Source of the DNA: Serilophus lunatus
Lineage: Eukaryota; Chordata; Aves; Passeriformes; Eurylaimidae
Reading direction: 5' to 3'
DNA: 64,000 nucleotides
NCBI GenBank assembly: GCA_013399895.1
Contig: VXBA01003148.1
Span: 210-64,209, forward strand
This document shows positions 63,542 to 64,000 of this stretch, one piece after another. The notes below the pieces were generated by a model. That model was not told the origin of the DNA, made no database searches, and was given only the letters and a program-made list of their open reading frames with translations. The first letter of the stretch is position 1. Each line of letters begins with the position of its first letter. A program made the translations under genes and the position numbers.

Positions 63542-63547
63542 AATAAA
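63542..63547 (+). promoter_or_regulatory. NPAS3: candidate poly(A) signal AATAAA
   Basis: This is the only canonical AATAAA I see between the stop codon and the window end. G/T-rich sequence follows (TTGGATTTGTTAC, then GGTAGTATTTGTTTGAG), as expected of a downstream element. Weaker ATTAAA hexamers also occur (for example near 62834 and 63293), so alternative ends are possible. Confidence 0.5.
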
Positions 63548-63565
63548 CTTCTCTTGGATTTGTTA

Positions 63566-64000
63566 CTATCTGGCATCATTTCTTTTACATATAACCATCC
63601 TGACTAATGAATGCTGGTAGTATTTGTTTGAGCAGGTATTTTTTAATTGTTTCATTTTAAAAAATAACTAAAATACAAGAAAAAACAACCAAAAATCAAA
63701 GAGGATAAAGCTAGATTTTATTAACATTTCCGAAATGAAGAAAAGAAGCGGTCAAGATGTAGGTTAAGAATGCTAATCCAAATACTACAACAAACTTGCC
63801 ACCATTTTAAATTCTCAGCTACCCAAACTCATTGTCATATTGAGCATTTTTATGCACATTATCAAAGCTAAATAATGGACTTGCAACATTAACCACTGTA
63901 GAAAGTGTGCATTTTTTCTTGATTAATGCACACTGGAAGAGGTCAGCTTTTGTACATTAATCATTTAAAATGCACTTTATATTTTTATTTTTGTACTCTA
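63566..64000 (+). other. sequence beyond the predicted poly(A) site, possible extended 3' UTR
   Basis: AT-rich sequence with no gene recognised. GCACTTTA at 63972-63979 is a full seed match for the miR-17/20/93 family if the transcript extends this far. Confidence 0.5.

Larger units (their letters stand above)
60603..63565 (+). other. NPAS3: NPAS3 3' UTR (at least to the poly(A) signal)
   Basis: AT-rich non-coding sequence directly follows the stop codon, with no splice need and no recognisable repeat insertion. It holds a long pyrimidine tract (62261-62347) and a GCACTTT heptamer at 60677. The first canonical AATAAA is at 63542; cleavage would be expected roughly 15-25 bases later, so the given end is an estimate. 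Longer forms running past the window end are possible, since similar AT-rich sequence continues to 64000. Confidence 0.7.

Overview
The window is AT-rich vertebrate DNA, almost certainly from a bird. Two things show this. First, the dominant repeats are fragments of CR1, the main avian LINE, several with the typical CR1 3' end (ATTCTGTGATTCTGTGA-like octamers). Second, the only gene I can support is the 3' half of the neuronal transcription factor NPAS3, with vertebrate exon structure. The octamer variant hints at a neoavian bird rather than chicken, but that is weak.

Layout: NPAS3 is on the + strand. Six coding exons are visible at 7250-7368, 30918-31111, 37708-37814, 53218-53365, 56473-56588 and 59293-60602. 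All have AG/GT borders and reading phases that join without a break into 663 complete codons plus a stop. The start of the gene (bHLH, most of PAS-A) lies upstream of the window. The exons encode the end of the PAS-A region, the linker, PAS-B with its PAC segment, an acidic serine-rich stretch, a basic cluster, two SUMO-type motifs and the C-terminal activation region. After the stop at 60600-60602 comes a long 3' UTR with one canonical AATAAA at 63542. About 97 percent of the window is intron or UTR.

Repeats: CR1 fragments lie at 1-740 (+), 8548-9400 (-), 23306-23365 (+), 35250-35485 (-), 35764-35950 (-) and 39656-40335 (-). An ancient tRNA-derived SINE is at 39385-39610 and a weaker MIR-like fragment at 6740-6880. 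Remnants of another old amniote repeat are at 19555-19665 and 38470-38590. There are also several microsatellites and A- or T-rich tracts. A GC-rich patch at 31790-32185 stands out and I could not classify it.

Most interesting leads: a pre-miRNA-like hairpin at 49464-49549 inside a possible cryptic 'poison' exon; tandem in-frame donor sites at the end of the fifth visible exon; a GTGAAA array that repeatedly spells interferon-response-type motifs; homeodomain-type motif clusters in large introns; and the lack of the polyglycine tracts known from mammalian NPAS3. I found no protein-coding gene other than NPAS3 and no CRISPR, tRNA or rRNA. No wholly new system is evident.
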